Source: Elusimicrobiota bacterium
GTDB lineage: Bacteria; Elusimicrobiota; UBA8919
Length of the DNA: 64,000 nucleotides
Reading direction: 5' to 3'
NCBI GenBank assembly: GCA_028718185.1
Contig: JAQUMH010000001.1
Coordinates: 405,186-469,185, forward strand
Shown here: positions 34,566 to 42,609 of the stretch, piece by piece
Position numbering within the stretch: the stretch's first letter is position 1
Layout of the letters: every line of letters begins with the position of its first letter
Made by a program: the position numbers and the translations under genes
The notes under the pieces: model-generated
Told to the model about the DNA's origin: nothing
Databases searched by the model: none
What the model saw: the letters and a program-made list of their open reading frames with translations, nothing else

Positions 34566-35841
34566 TTTTTAATAACTCCGAAACTACCTTTAGATTTCTA
34601 TCGGTCGCCCCACGCTGGCTTATGACAATTTCCCTTGCCCGTTTTCCCATTTCAGTCCTCATATTACGATCATTCAACAGCTTAAAAACACTGTCAAATA
34701 ATTCATTATCATCATTTATTTGAAAAACTGCATTACCTGAAATTAAAGATTTTGCAGATTCTTTAAAATTCTTAACATATTTTCCAAATATAACTGTTTT
34801 GCCAAGTTCTGCCGGTTCAAGCATATTATGCCCGCCAGCACCATCGAAAAGACTACCACCGACAAAAATAACCGTTCCGATAGAATAAACATCCGTAAGC
34901 TCACCCATGGTGTCAAGTAAAAGACAGTTGAAAGCAGGAAGTGGGAAGTTGGCAGTGGGAAGTTGGGAACGGCGTGTAAATATTAGATTTTCTTTTTGAA
35001 GAAGCTTTTCTATTTCATTGCATCTTTCCGGGTAACGAGGTGCAATTATTAATTTAAGATTTTTAAAATCCGAAATAAGTCTTTTATAAACGTTTATTAC
35101 TATTTCTTCTTCTTTCTCCCTGGTGCTCCCGGCGACAAAAATTAAGTCATCCTCCACAAACCCAAAATCCTTTTTTTTGACTTCGGACTTCGGACTTCGA
35201 ACTTCGGACTTTATATCATATTTCATGTTACCGGTTTTAACTACATTTACAGAATTATATCCCAAGGTGATAAACTTCTTCTTATCCGATTCTTCTCTGG
35301 CACAAATAAAATCAATTTTTTTTAAAATCTCACGCATAAATTCTCTTATAAATAGATATCTTTTAAAACTCTTATCAGACATTCTCCCATTTATTAAAAT
35401 AATCTTTGCACCTTTTCTTTTCGCTGAAAATATTAAATTGGGCCACAGCTCGCTTTCGACAAGTATAAGCATTTCAGGTATTACATTGAAGAATAGTTTT
35501 TCCACACAGAACGGGATATCGATAGGCGCAAATATGACATTATCGGCAATATTTTTTTCAAAAATATATTTATATCCATATGGTGTCATTGTTAATACTA
35601 AAATTTTCTTTTCAGGAAACATCTGTTTCAATTTTACAATAAACATTGTAACTGTTCTTAATTCCCCGACAGAAGAAGCGTGGAGTAATATATATTTACC
35701 TTTTTCTATATCATAAAACCCAAGCCGCTGCAGGCTCCCGACCGATACCTTATTAAAAAGGCCAAGCTTATATTTCCATAAAAAAAATGGAATAATAAAA
35801 ACAAAGCTAAAACCAACCAGTATATTATAAACTAGCAGCAC
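34558..35841 (-). CDS. waaA: Kdo transferase
   Basis: A 427-aa 3-deoxy-D-manno-octulosonic acid transferase that adds Kdo to lipid A at the inner membrane. An N-terminal membrane anchor (about 1-22) precedes a GT-B fold: HASSVGELRTV, LVESELWPNLI, INGRMSDKSFKRY, and the donor-site block GGSLFDGAGGHNMLEPAELG. Two tandem repeats are embedded in frame: one encodes KSEVRSPKSEVKK (35179-35212) and one RRSQLPTANFPLPAFN (34935-34970), both at expected loop positions. The start is GTG at 35841, inside the last codons of the heptosyltransferase gene; the SD is 12 nt away, so coupling is likely. Confidence 0.93.
   Translation of the reverse strand: MLLVYNILVGFSFVFIIPFFLWKYKLGLFNKVSVGSLQRLGFYDIEKGKYILLHASSVGELRTVTMFIVKLKQMFPEKKILVLTMTPYGYKYIFEKNIADNVIFAPIDIPFCVEKLFFNVIPEMLILVESELWPNLIFSAKRKGAKIILINGRMSDKSFKRYLFIREFMREILKKIDFICAREESDKKKFITLGYNSVNVVKTGNMKYDIKSEVRSPKSEVKKKDFGFVEDDLIFVAGSTREKEEEIVINVYKRLISDFKNLKLIIAPRYPERCNEIEKLLQKENLIFTRRSQLPTANFPLPAFNCLLLDTMGELTDVYSIGTVIFVGGSLFDGAGGHNMLEPAELGKTVIFGKYVKNFKESAKSLISGNAVFQINDDNELFDSVFKLLNDRNMRTEMGKRAREIVISQRGATDRNLKVVSELLKNA
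34935..34970. repeat. Heptamer repeat inside waaA (1)
   Basis: GGAAGTGGGAAGTT-type units of about 7 bp, in frame with waaA. Confidence 0.75.
35179..35212. repeat. Heptamer repeat inside waaA (2)
   Basis: Nearly five copies of ACTTCGG with one A-for-G change, in frame. A different unit from the other waaA array. Confidence 0.8.
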
Positions 35842-36790
35842 AGTGTAAAAAAACCTCCTCGACAGAAATGTTTTTCATGCATTTAAAATCAGCGACAGAA
35901 CATATATTTGAACCCTTTGTTGAACATGGTTTACAAGAAAGATTTTTTGAAAAAACATAAGATGTTTTAATATCGGGATAAAACCCGAATTCTTTAACAG
36001 TTGGTCCAAAAAAAGCAGCGACCGGAACTTTTAGCGCTTCAGCTACATGCATAAGTCCTGTATCATTTGTAAATAAATATTTACATTTTCTAAGTAACAA
36101 GGCTGATTCCTGAAAAGAAAGCCCGCAAAGATTTTTTGCCTTATTTCCGATTTTATTTTTTATATTTTCACAATATTGAAAATCATTTTTACCGCCGAAT
36201 AACATTATTTCATGATTGTAAGTTTCTAATATTTTTCCGGCAAGCTTAACAAAATATTCTTCAGACCATCTTTTTGTCTTCCAGACAGAAACCGGACAAA
36301 ATCCTATACAATTCCCTGATATATTAGTCTTGTTATTCACTTTTTCGTCAATAAAAAAATCTAATCCTTTATTATCATCCAAAACACCAAGCGGCCGGAC
36401 AGTATCTAAATATCTTCTTGAAACCGGTATATTCTCCTTGTAAAGATTTATTCCAAATTCTACTAAAAAGAATCGCTTTAATGCAAAATTCTTATATTTT
36501 AAGACTTTAGTGCCGGCAAAGAGCAATAGTAAAAAACTTCTGAAATTCCGGTGTATATCAATGATAACATCATATTTTTCCGATTTTAACCTTTTAGAAA
36601 ACTCAAATACCCTTCCATCATATAAGATCAGATTTGAAATGTACGGGTTTCGGGAAAGCAATTCAGAATATTCTTTTTTAAGGATAAAATCAATTTGAGC
36701 ATCAGGAAACTTATTCCGCAGACATCTAATTAAAGGTGTAGATAGGATGATATCACCAATGGAACTTAACCTTACTATTAAAATTTTCAC
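35825..36790 (-). CDS. LPS heptosyltransferase (GT9)
   Basis: A 321-aa glycosyltransferase family 9 protein of the WaaF/WaaC/RfaQ kind that adds ADP-heptose to the LPS inner core. The N-terminal block KILIVRLSSIGDIILSTPLI and the donor-site block FTNDTGLMHVAEALKVPVAA are typical; PVSVWKTKRWSEEYFVKL fits the nucleotide site. The GTG at 36790 begins exactly at the conserved VKILIVR; the alternative TTG at 36820 lies between the -35 and -10. First gene of the operon with waaA, the MetE-like gene, cooC and the TPR gene. The C-terminus has a Cys cluster (CKPCSTKGSNIC). Confidence 0.88.
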   Translation of the reverse strand: MKILIVRLSSIGDIILSTPLIRCLRNKFPDAQIDFILKKEYSELLSRNPYISNLILYDGRVFEFSKRLKSEKYDVIIDIHRNFRSFLLLLFAGTKVLKYKNFALKRFFLVEFGINLYKENIPVSRRYLDTVRPLGVLDDNKGLDFFIDEKVNNKTNISGNCIGFCPVSVWKTKRWSEEYFVKLAGKILETYNHEIMLFGGKNDFQYCENIKNKIGNKAKNLCGLSFQESALLLRKCKYLFTNDTGLMHVAEALKVPVAAFFGPTVKEFGFYPDIKTSYVFSKNLSCKPCSTKGSNICSVADFKCMKNISVEEVFLHCAASL

Positions 36791-36799
36791 GATTAAGTT

Positions 36800-36827
36800 A
36801 TTATACACAGGAAAACACAAAAATCAA
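36800..36827 (-). promoter_or_regulatory. Promoter of the heptosyltransferase operon, near-leaderless
   Basis: On the minus strand TTGATT (36822-36827), 16-nt spacer, TATAAT (36800-36805). Nine nt separate the -10 from the GTG at 36790, leaving no room for an RBS. Confidence 0.6.
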
Positions 36828-36876
36828 GGGGATTTAGACTTTTTCAGGAATGTTATAATAGAATTTATTCTCTAAT

Positions 36877-37323
36877 TTAGGATTTAACAGGTTTCAATTT
36901 TAGCTCTTCGGGATTAACCTGTTCCCCACACTTTGGACAATGATATTTAACTTCAGTTTTGATAAGTTCTTTGTCATGGTGTGGACATTTACCAGGTTTT
37001 GCTTTTTGATAATCGCAATCTTTTTCTGGACAAGCATACGTCAATAACACCTGTTTCATTTCAAGATTCATACCGCATTTAGGACATTTTCCAGATTTTT
37101 CACTCTGCACTTCCGGATGCATAGGACAGACATAAACACTGGAATAGAAAGATTCTTTTGCTTCAATCTTTCTTTCTGATTCTTCTTTCTCTGGCTTTTT
37201 TCCATCTTTATGTTCACTGTGTTCGTCACCGTCACTGCCGTGACATGCCATAGCAAATACCGGAGAACTACCAAGCAAATAACCCAATAGCATTGTTACT
37301 ATAAACATATTAAATATTTTCAT
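36877..37323 (-). CDS. Periplasmic heavy-metal-binding domain protein, copy A
   Basis: A 148-aa protein with signal peptide (IFNMFIVTMLLGYLLGSSPVFAMA) and an acidic/His linker, then three Cys-rich zinc-ribbon-like units: VCPMHPEVQSEKSGKCPKCG (HMBD, as found on CusB and CopA), ACPEKDCDYQ with GKCPHH, and HCPKCGEQ. The first unit is the family often seen in copper/silver systems; the tandem of three in a free-standing protein suggests a periplasmic metal buffer or chaperone (inference). It lies 29 nt downstream of the YHS-cupredoxin gene. A close paralogue (copy B) is at 41018. Confidence 0.75.
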   Translation of the reverse strand: MKIFNMFIVTMLLGYLLGSSPVFAMACHGSDGDEHSEHKDGKKPEKEESERKIEAKESFYSSVYVCPMHPEVQSEKSGKCPKCGMNLEMKQVLLTYACPEKDCDYQKAKPGKCPHHDKELIKTEVKYHCPKCGEQVNPEELKLKPVKS

Positions 37324-37352
37324 TTTTTCTAAAACTCCTTATTTACGGATTT

Positions 37353-37913
37353 TTATTCTTCTACAATCAACTTTCCTTTCATTTTAGAATGTCCCATGCC
37401 ACAATATACCGAACATAAAATATCAAATTTTCCGCTTTTATCGGCAAAGAACTCTATTTTTTTGTATTCGCCTTTTTTTACATCTACCTTGATTCCATAA
37501 TTTTTTATATAAACTCCGTGAGGAACATCCCGAGAAGTAACTGTGAGTTTTACTATGTCACCCTTTTTGACAACAATTGGGTCCGGTGAAAAACCATATT
37601 GATACGCCTCTAAACTGATATCTTTAATTTTGGAAATGTATTTTTCCGGGTCACTTTTAAATTTTCCCAAGCAGTCTGGGCAACAAAAATAATATGTCTT
37701 ATTTTTATAAATGTATGAATTTTTCTCAGATGCCTTTTCATTCGGCATTACCGGACAAACACCTACATTCTTTTCTGGTGATTTCTTTGCTGATTTTTTC
37801 TCATGTTTATGTTGTTCTACACTTCCATCGTGCTGATGTATCTCTGCCATTATAATGTTACTGACTAAAAGATAACCTAATAACACAATAAAAACAATAC
37901 TATATTTCTTCAT
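37353..37913 (-). CDS. YHS-cupredoxin fusion, copy A
   Basis: A 186-aa exported protein (signal peptide 1-23, then a His/Lys-rich linker IHQHDGSVEQHKHEKK). Residues about 50-95 are a YHS/TRASH-like metal-binding domain (CPVMPNEK, TYYFCCPDCLGKFKSDPEKY). Residues about 100-186 are a cupredoxin with the full CuA ligand pattern of cytochrome oxidase subunit II: His132 (DVPHGV), then C-x3-C-x3-H-x2-M as CSVYCGMGHSKM (Cys167, Cys171, His175, Met178). No oxidase genes are present, so a copper carrier or redox role in metal resistance is inferred. A paralogue is at 41919. Confidence 0.82.
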   Translation of the reverse strand: MKKYSIVFIVLLGYLLVSNIIMAEIHQHDGSVEQHKHEKKSAKKSPEKNVGVCPVMPNEKASEKNSYIYKNKTYYFCCPDCLGKFKSDPEKYISKIKDISLEAYQYGFSPDPIVVKKGDIVKLTVTSRDVPHGVYIKNYGIKVDVKKGEYKKIEFFADKSGKFDILCSVYCGMGHSKMKGKLIVEE

Positions 37914-38055
37914 TTTCTAAACCTCCTTTTTCTACCATCCGAACAAGTCGCAGAGAGCCATAAAACTGTGTGCTATATTCCCGTTCTCCAATTTCACAGC
38001 AGCGGCAAAGTGAGAAGCTCCGAAACATCATCCCCACCCACAAGTTGTACCTTGA

Positions 38056-38460
38056 TTATACTGAAAGCCACCATATCAGGAAAATCCCAACAGCCCAATC
38101 ATAGAATGTGCAACTGACAATATACCATTCAGGTACCTTGGTTTTAACTATTCTTAATTTCTCATGGTGAATAGCATCCCATATGCCATGCCAGAAATAA
38201 CCTGCGATAAGAAAATATGGCGTTACTATTATACTGAGAAGTAGCAACGCGATATACATAACAACATTAGACACTTCAATAAAAACGTCTTTTTTGCTTG
38301 TGGAACCAGAAAAAGCAAATCCAAAATAAGCTCCGGCAATACCCATAAGCAGTATTGTAAAGAAATTCAATACATTTTGTTTTGGAAGCAAAAAAGCAAT
38401 TCCAACTGTTATCGGCACTGTAATTAGTGCAACAAGGAGACCAATATATTTTTCTTTCAT
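38056..38460 (-). CDS. Four-helix membrane protein, unknown
   Basis: A 134-aa integral membrane protein with four predicted helices (LLVALITVPITVGIAFLL; FFTILLMGIAGAYFGFAF; VMYIALLLLSIIVTPYFLI; CTFYDWAVGIFLIWWLSV). The segment FWHGIWDAIHHEKL, with two His and acidic residues between helices 3 and 4, could bind metal. No family recognised. It sits inside the metal-resistance locus between copA and the copy A genes; RBS GGAGAAAA. Confidence 0.6.
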   Translation of the reverse strand: MKEKYIGLLVALITVPITVGIAFLLPKQNVLNFFTILLMGIAGAYFGFAFSGSTSKKDVFIEVSNVVMYIALLLLSIIVTPYFLIAGYFWHGIWDAIHHEKLRIVKTKVPEWYIVSCTFYDWAVGIFLIWWLSV

Positions 38461-38649
38461 TTTATTTTCTCCACTAAATCATTCATTCATCCTGATTGAA
38501 TGTCGGGGTTATTATTTATTTTTTCATTGTTTTACCACGATATTCATACTTATACTTATTTCCCTTAGAACAACAACTATTCTGAATTGAACTTTTATAT
38601 TTTAAATCCCTTATTACTCATCTCCAATTCTTATCTTTAATTAAATAAA

Positions 38650-40272
38650 TTACATCTTCAATCTTCGCAGTCTAAGTGCATTACTAATTACGGATACCGA
38701 ACTAAAACTCATAGCGAGTCCTGCAATCATGGGGTTAAGAAGTAACCCAAAAAAAGGATATAAAATTCCTGCAGCAATAGGTATCCCGAGTGTATTATAA
38801 ACAAAAGCAAAAAAAAGATTTTGCCTAATATTCTTCATTACTGCCTTGCTTAAACGAATTGCTTTTACTATTCCTCTTAGATCGCCTTTAACTAATGTTA
38901 TGCCTGCACTTTCAATAGCTACATCGGTTCCTGTACCCATAGCAATGCCAACTTCTGCTTCCGCTAATGCAGGTGCATCATTTATACCGTCACCTGCTAC
39001 CATAACAATAGTGCCTTCTTCTTTAAACTTTTTAACAATTTCTTGTTTATCTTTGGGCTTCAATTCAGCCCTTATATCATCAATATCTAATTCTTTGGCA
39101 ATTGCTTCAGCAGTTTTATGATTATCACCTGTAAGCATAATAATTTTCAACCCCATATTGTGCAATTCAGATATAGCACTCTGCGTAGTTTCTTTTATAG
39201 GGTCAGAGATGCCAAGAATACCTATTACCTTTTTTTCAACTGCCACCCAAACAACAGTCTGAGCTTTTTGATAAAGCACGGAAGCCTTGCTTAGCAACTC
39301 ATCTGAAGGTCTAATATCAAAACTTTCTATAAACTTCTGATTCCCAAGTAATGATGCTTTTCCATTATATGTTCCCTTAATACCGCCTCCTGTTACTGAC
39401 TGAAAATCACTAACAGGTTTAAAATTCACATTTTTTTCTTTAGCATAATCAATAATAGCTTTGGCTAATGGATGCTCACTACTCTGTTCAAGTGAAGCCG
39501 ATATATTTATTAATGATTTTTCTTCTCCATAATTTGCACTTATACAGGACGTTACTTGCGGTTTCCCTGCTGTCAAAGTCCCTGTCTTATCAACAAGAAT
39601 ATGCGTAATTTTTCCTGTTTTTTCTATTGCTTCGGCATTCTTAATCAAAATACCAACTTGTGCCCCCTTTCCAACACCAACCATCACTGACATTGGCGTA
39701 GCCAGTCCAAGCGCACACGGACATGCTATAATTAAAACAGAAATTGCACTTACTAATGCATATGCCAAAGAAGGCTCTGGTCCCCAAATATACCAGGCAA
39801 TAAAAGCGCCAACAGCGCATACAACAACCGCAGGAACAAAATAACCGGAAACCTGATCTGCAAGTTTTTGTACAGGAGCGCGACTACGTTGAGCTTCAGC
39901 CACCATATGAACAATCTGTGAAAGCAACGTTTCGGAACCCACCCTCTCAGTTCGCATGGTAAAACTGCCTGTTTGATTAACAGTAGCACCAATAACACGA
40001 TCGCCAACGTTCTTAACTACCGGTATGGGTTCTCCTGAAATCATTGATTCATCAACAGTGCTTTTGCCATCAACAATAACACCATCGATTGGTATTTTTT
40101 CACCAGGTTTTACACGCAAGATATCGCCTTTTTGAATCTTATCTATAACAACACTCTCTTCTTTGCCATTTATAATACGATGAGCATCCTTAGCAGCAAG
40201 ACCAAGCAATGATTTAATAGCATAACCTGTTCTTCTTCGGGCTTTTGCTTCTAATAATTGGCCTAAAATCAC
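38650..40272 (-). CDS. copA: Cu(I) P-type ATPase, C-terminal part
   Basis: 540 residues that form the bulk of a P1B-1 copper ATPase: actuator domain (MISGEPIPV), transmembrane CPC motif ([12 protein letters not shown]), phosphorylation site DKTGTLT, nucleotide-domain SEHPLAKAI, hinge [13 protein letters not shown], and the Cu(I) site residues YN (FAFVYNTLG) and M-x-x-S-S ([16 protein letters not shown]). It stays in the same frame as the preceding 212-codon part and is separated from it only by a TAG at 40288-40290 and five further codons. On its own it could start at GTG 40272 but would lack the first helices. Confidence 0.9.
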   Translation of the reverse strand: MILGQLLEAKARRRTGYAIKSLLGLAAKDAHRIINGKEESVVIDKIQKGDILRVKPGEKIPIDGVIVDGKSTVDESMISGEPIPVVKNVGDRVIGATVNQTGSFTMRTERVGSETLLSQIVHMVAEAQRSRAPVQKLADQVSGYFVPAVVVCAVGAFIAWYIWGPEPSLAYALVSAISVLIIACPCALGLATPMSVMVGVGKGAQVGILIKNAEAIEKTGKITHILVDKTGTLTAGKPQVTSCISANYGEEKSLINISASLEQSSEHPLAKAIIDYAKEKNVNFKPVSDFQSVTGGGIKGTYNGKASLLGNQKFIESFDIRPSDELLSKASVLYQKAQTVVWVAVEKKVIGILGISDPIKETTQSAISELHNMGLKIIMLTGDNHKTAEAIAKELDIDDIRAELKPKDKQEIVKKFKEEGTIVMVAGDGINDAPALAEAEVGIAMGTGTDVAIESAGITLVKGDLRGIVKAIRLSKAVMKNIRQNLFFAFVYNTLGIPIAAGILYPFFGLLLNPMIAGLAMSFSSVSVISNALRLRRLKM

Positions 40273-40287
40273 TAATACAGTGATTAC

Positions 40288-40926
40288 CTATGCTGCTTCA
40301 AAATAAAGACTTATCGCTCCTTTGTCTTTGAGTGATTCCGGAAATATGCCGGGAAACACAACTGCTATAGCACTAAATCCATATGCAGTACCTACCCCCA
40401 TTGCTATAAGAGTGAACATGTTTGGGCTTTTATTTAAAATAGAATACCACGCCCTTGTGAAAAACATTCCACCTGCCCAAAAAATAACAGGTGTTGATAT
40501 TATTAACTGAGCCCATCGCGAAATAGAAGAAGATAACAGTGCCGAAAAATTAAAACCGGGGAACATGTCTCCTAATGCCAAAATAAAAACAGGGACTGTC
40601 AAAAATAATCCAAGCCAGAATTTTATGGATAAAGAACGTTCCTCATTATTGTTTTCTGAGTCAATAATATCTCTCAACTCAAGGGACATTCCGCATTTTG
40701 GGCAATTCCCTGGTTTGTTCTGTTTGATCTCGGGATGCATAGGACAGGTGTAAATAGTATTTTGCCGGTTTGGATCCAGGTCAGCAGGTTGGTCGAATTT
40801 TTTTTCATTTTCAATAAATTTATTTTTGCAATACTCACTACAGAAAAAATAGGTTTTACCGTATTCTTCTAATTTTATTGCTTTTTGTTCATCTACTTCC
40901 ATTCCGCACACTAAATCTTTTACCAT
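40288..40926 (-). CDS. copA: Cu(I) P-type ATPase, N-terminal part (ends at in-frame TAG)
   Basis: 212 residues that form the front of the ATPase: a YHS domain (DLVCGMEVDEQK, TYFFCSEYCKNKF), an HMBD (YTCPMHPEIKQNKPGNCPKC), then the first transmembrane helices. It ends at YFEAA; in CopA proteins this block continues directly as a helix (V-I-x-x-L-V-x-L-G-Q), which is what follows the TAG here ([10 protein letters not shown]). So one codon interrupts an otherwise intact gene. The ATG at 40926 is preferred (AGGG upstream) to GTG 40935. A YHS plus HMBD front end is typical of copper ATPases in anaerobes. Confidence 0.88.
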   Translation of the reverse strand: MVKDLVCGMEVDEQKAIKLEEYGKTYFFCSEYCKNKFIENEKKFDQPADLDPNRQNTIYTCPMHPEIKQNKPGNCPKCGMSLELRDIIDSENNNEERSLSIKFWLGLFLTVPVFILALGDMFPGFNFSALLSSSISRWAQLIISTPVIFWAGGMFFTRAWYSILNKSPNMFTLIAMGVGTAYGFSAIAVVFPGIFPESLKDKGAISLYFEAA

Positions 40927-41017
40927 TTTTAACACCCTACAAATTATCGCAAATCTAACACAAATATTCGTGAATAATTCGCGTTACTTTAGTATGTATT
41001 AGCGTTTTTTATTACAA

Positions 41018-41461
41018 CTATTTCACAGGTTTTAGTTTCAAATCTTCGGGATTGACCTGTTCACCACACTTTGGACAATGATACTTAACTTCAGTTTTGA
41101 TAAGTTCTTTATCATGGTGAGGACATTTACCCGGTTTTGCTTTTTGATAATCACAATCTTTTTCCGGACAAGCATACGTCAACAACAATTGTTTCTTCTC
41201 AAGGTTCATACCGCATTTCGGACATTTTCCGGATTTTTCACTTTGGACTTCCGGATGCATCGGACATACGTAAATCGATGAATAAAATCGTTCTTTAGTT
41301 TCAATTGGTTTCGTTGATTCTTTTTTCTCTAATATTTTTCCATCTGTATGTTGGCTGTGTTCATCCTCTCCACCTTCATGACACGACATAGCAAAAATAG
41401 GAGAACTGCTTAGCAAATAACCTAATAATACTGTACCTATAAAAACATTGATTTTACGCAT
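41018..41461 (-). CDS. Periplasmic heavy-metal-binding domain protein, copy B
   Basis: A 147-aa paralogue of the protein at 36877, nearly identical over its last 90 residues, which carry the same three Cys-rich units; signal peptide and linker (GGEDEHSQHTDGK) differ more. RBS GGAGGGA. A palindrome overlaps its upstream region (41482-41503). It precedes copA by about 90 nt and was probably produced by duplication of a cupredoxin/HMBD pair. Confidence 0.75.
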   Translation of the reverse strand: MRKINVFIGTVLLGYLLSSSPIFAMSCHEGGEDEHSQHTDGKILEKKESTKPIETKERFYSSIYVCPMHPEVQSEKSGKCPKCGMNLEKKQLLLTYACPEKDCDYQKAKPGKCPHHDKELIKTEVKYHCPKCGEQVNPEDLKLKPVK

Positions 41462-41481
41462 AATTTCATCCCTCCTGCTTT

Positions 41482-41503
41482 ATCTGTTTTTATAATAACA
41501 GAT
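41482..41503. promoter_or_regulatory. Palindrome ATCTGTT-N8-AACAGAT
   Basis: A perfect 7-bp inverted repeat with an 8-bp spacer that contains AT-rich -10-like sequence, about 20 nt upstream of the copy B metal-binding gene. Symmetry and position suit an operator. The rest of 41504-41690 shows an imperfect inverted repeat (GATTGATAT/ATATCAGTC, about 41617-41655) and no gene. Confidence 0.45.
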
Positions 41504-41690
41504 TTTAAAATATTTTTCTTGTAAAGATAACTACACATGCTAACTAAAACCATTAACACCTGTTATTTTAACTAAACATTATTTAAGTTATACCACACAT
41601 TAGACTATGGTCGGCGATTGATATCCTGATAAACATATTGGCATATCAGTCTAAATATTATTCTATTAATTACAATATAATTAATAATTT

Positions 41691-41903
41691 TCAAGAAGCT
41701 ACTTTATGATGTTCGGACATAAATTTCTTCATCTCATCATCATTACAAAAATATAATGTTTTACCATCATAATCCATCTTTACCATTGCTGATGCTTTCA
41801 TCTCCATTCCATCTGATGCACACTTAGCCATTTCTTCTGATGGTTTTTTAGCACAAGCAGAAAAAACAAAAATAAAAAGAATAAACACATAATATTTAAC
41901 CAT
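41691..41903 (-). CDS. Small YHS-like lipoprotein
   Basis: A 70-aa lipoprotein: signal peptide with lipobox FSAC (Cys17), then a compact YHS-like metal-binding segment (AKCASDGMEMKASAMVKMDY, TLYFCNDDEMKKFMSEHHK) rich in Met, Cys and His. RBS GGGGAGG. It lies 15 nt downstream of the copy B YHS-cupredoxin gene. Presumed to sit on the outer or inner membrane and bind copper (inference). Confidence 0.7.
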   Translation of the reverse strand: MVKYYVFILFIFVFSACAKKPSEEMAKCASDGMEMKASAMVKMDYDGKTLYFCNDDEMKKFMSEHHKVAS

Positions 41904-41918
41904 ATTTTACCTCCCCTC

Positions 41919-42482
41919 TTATTCTTCTACAATCAGTTTACTCTTCATCTTAGAATGTCCTTCACCACAATATACTGAGCATATAATATCAAATTTTCCG
42001 CTTTTATCGGCAAAAAACTCTATTTTTTTGTATTCGCCTTTTTTTACAACTACCTTGATTCCATAATTTTTTATACAAACTCCATGAGGAACATCCCGGG
42101 ATGTAACTGTAAGTTTTACTATGTCACCCTTTTTGACAACAATTATGTCCGGTGAAAAACCATATTGATATGCCTCTAAATTAATATCTTTAATTTTCGA
42201 AATGTATTTTTCCGGGTCACTTTTAAATTTCCCCAAGCAGTCCGGGCAACAAAAATAATATGTCTTATTCTTATAAATGTATGAATTTTTCTCAGATGCT
42301 TTTTCATTCGGCATTACCGGACAAACACCTACATTCTTTTCTGGTGATTTCTTTGCTGATTTTTTCTCCTGTTTATTTTTTTGTTCTCCACTTCCTTCGT
42401 GATGATGCATCTCTGCAATCACACGATTACTGGTTAAAAAACAACTCAACAAAATAATAACGATAATACCAAATTTCTTCAT
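41919..42482 (-). CDS. YHS-cupredoxin fusion, copy B
   Basis: A 187-aa paralogue of the protein at 37353. Signal peptide, His-rich linker (EMHHHEGSGEQKNKQEKK), YHS domain and cupredoxin with the CuA-type ligands (DVPHGV; CSVYCGEGHSKM). The two copies agree at almost all positions after residue 40, so the duplication is recent or under gene conversion. RBS AGGAG. It is 128 nt downstream of cusA. Confidence 0.82.
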   Translation of the reverse strand: MKKFGIIVIILLSCFLTSNRVIAEMHHHEGSGEQKNKQEKKSAKKSPEKNVGVCPVMPNEKASEKNSYIYKNKTYYFCCPDCLGKFKSDPEKYISKIKDINLEAYQYGFSPDIIVVKKGDIVKLTVTSRDVPHGVCIKNYGIKVVVKKGEYKKIEFFADKSGKFDIICSVYCGEGHSKMKSKLIVEE

Positions 42483-42506
42483 TTTTTCTCCTTTAGCAGA
42501 TATTTA

Positions 42507-42560
42507 CCCCAAACATGTAAACTGCTTGGGGTTTGCCGACCAAAGTCGGCAACTACTGTT
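42507..42560. repeat. Hairpins between cusA and the copy B cupredoxin gene
   Basis: ACCCCAA/TTGGGGT with a 13-nt loop (42506-42532) followed directly by the AAG-family hairpin GCCGAC-CAAA-GTCGGC with tail AACTAC (42535-42556), copy 3. The pair could attenuate or process the transcript between cusA and the downstream genes. Confidence 0.55.
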
Positions 42561-42609
42561 ATGATACTGTTCCCTGTCAGTGAAGTATAGTTTATTATTA
42601 TTTGAATTA

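Noticed and set aside
40288-40290. TAG in copA as evidence of a recoded amber codon or pyrrolysine
   Set aside because: TAG terminates other genes here at expected ends (glmU, the HPS-RraA gene, the gene ending at 25625), and no pyl genes are visible; a local mutation or read-through is simpler.
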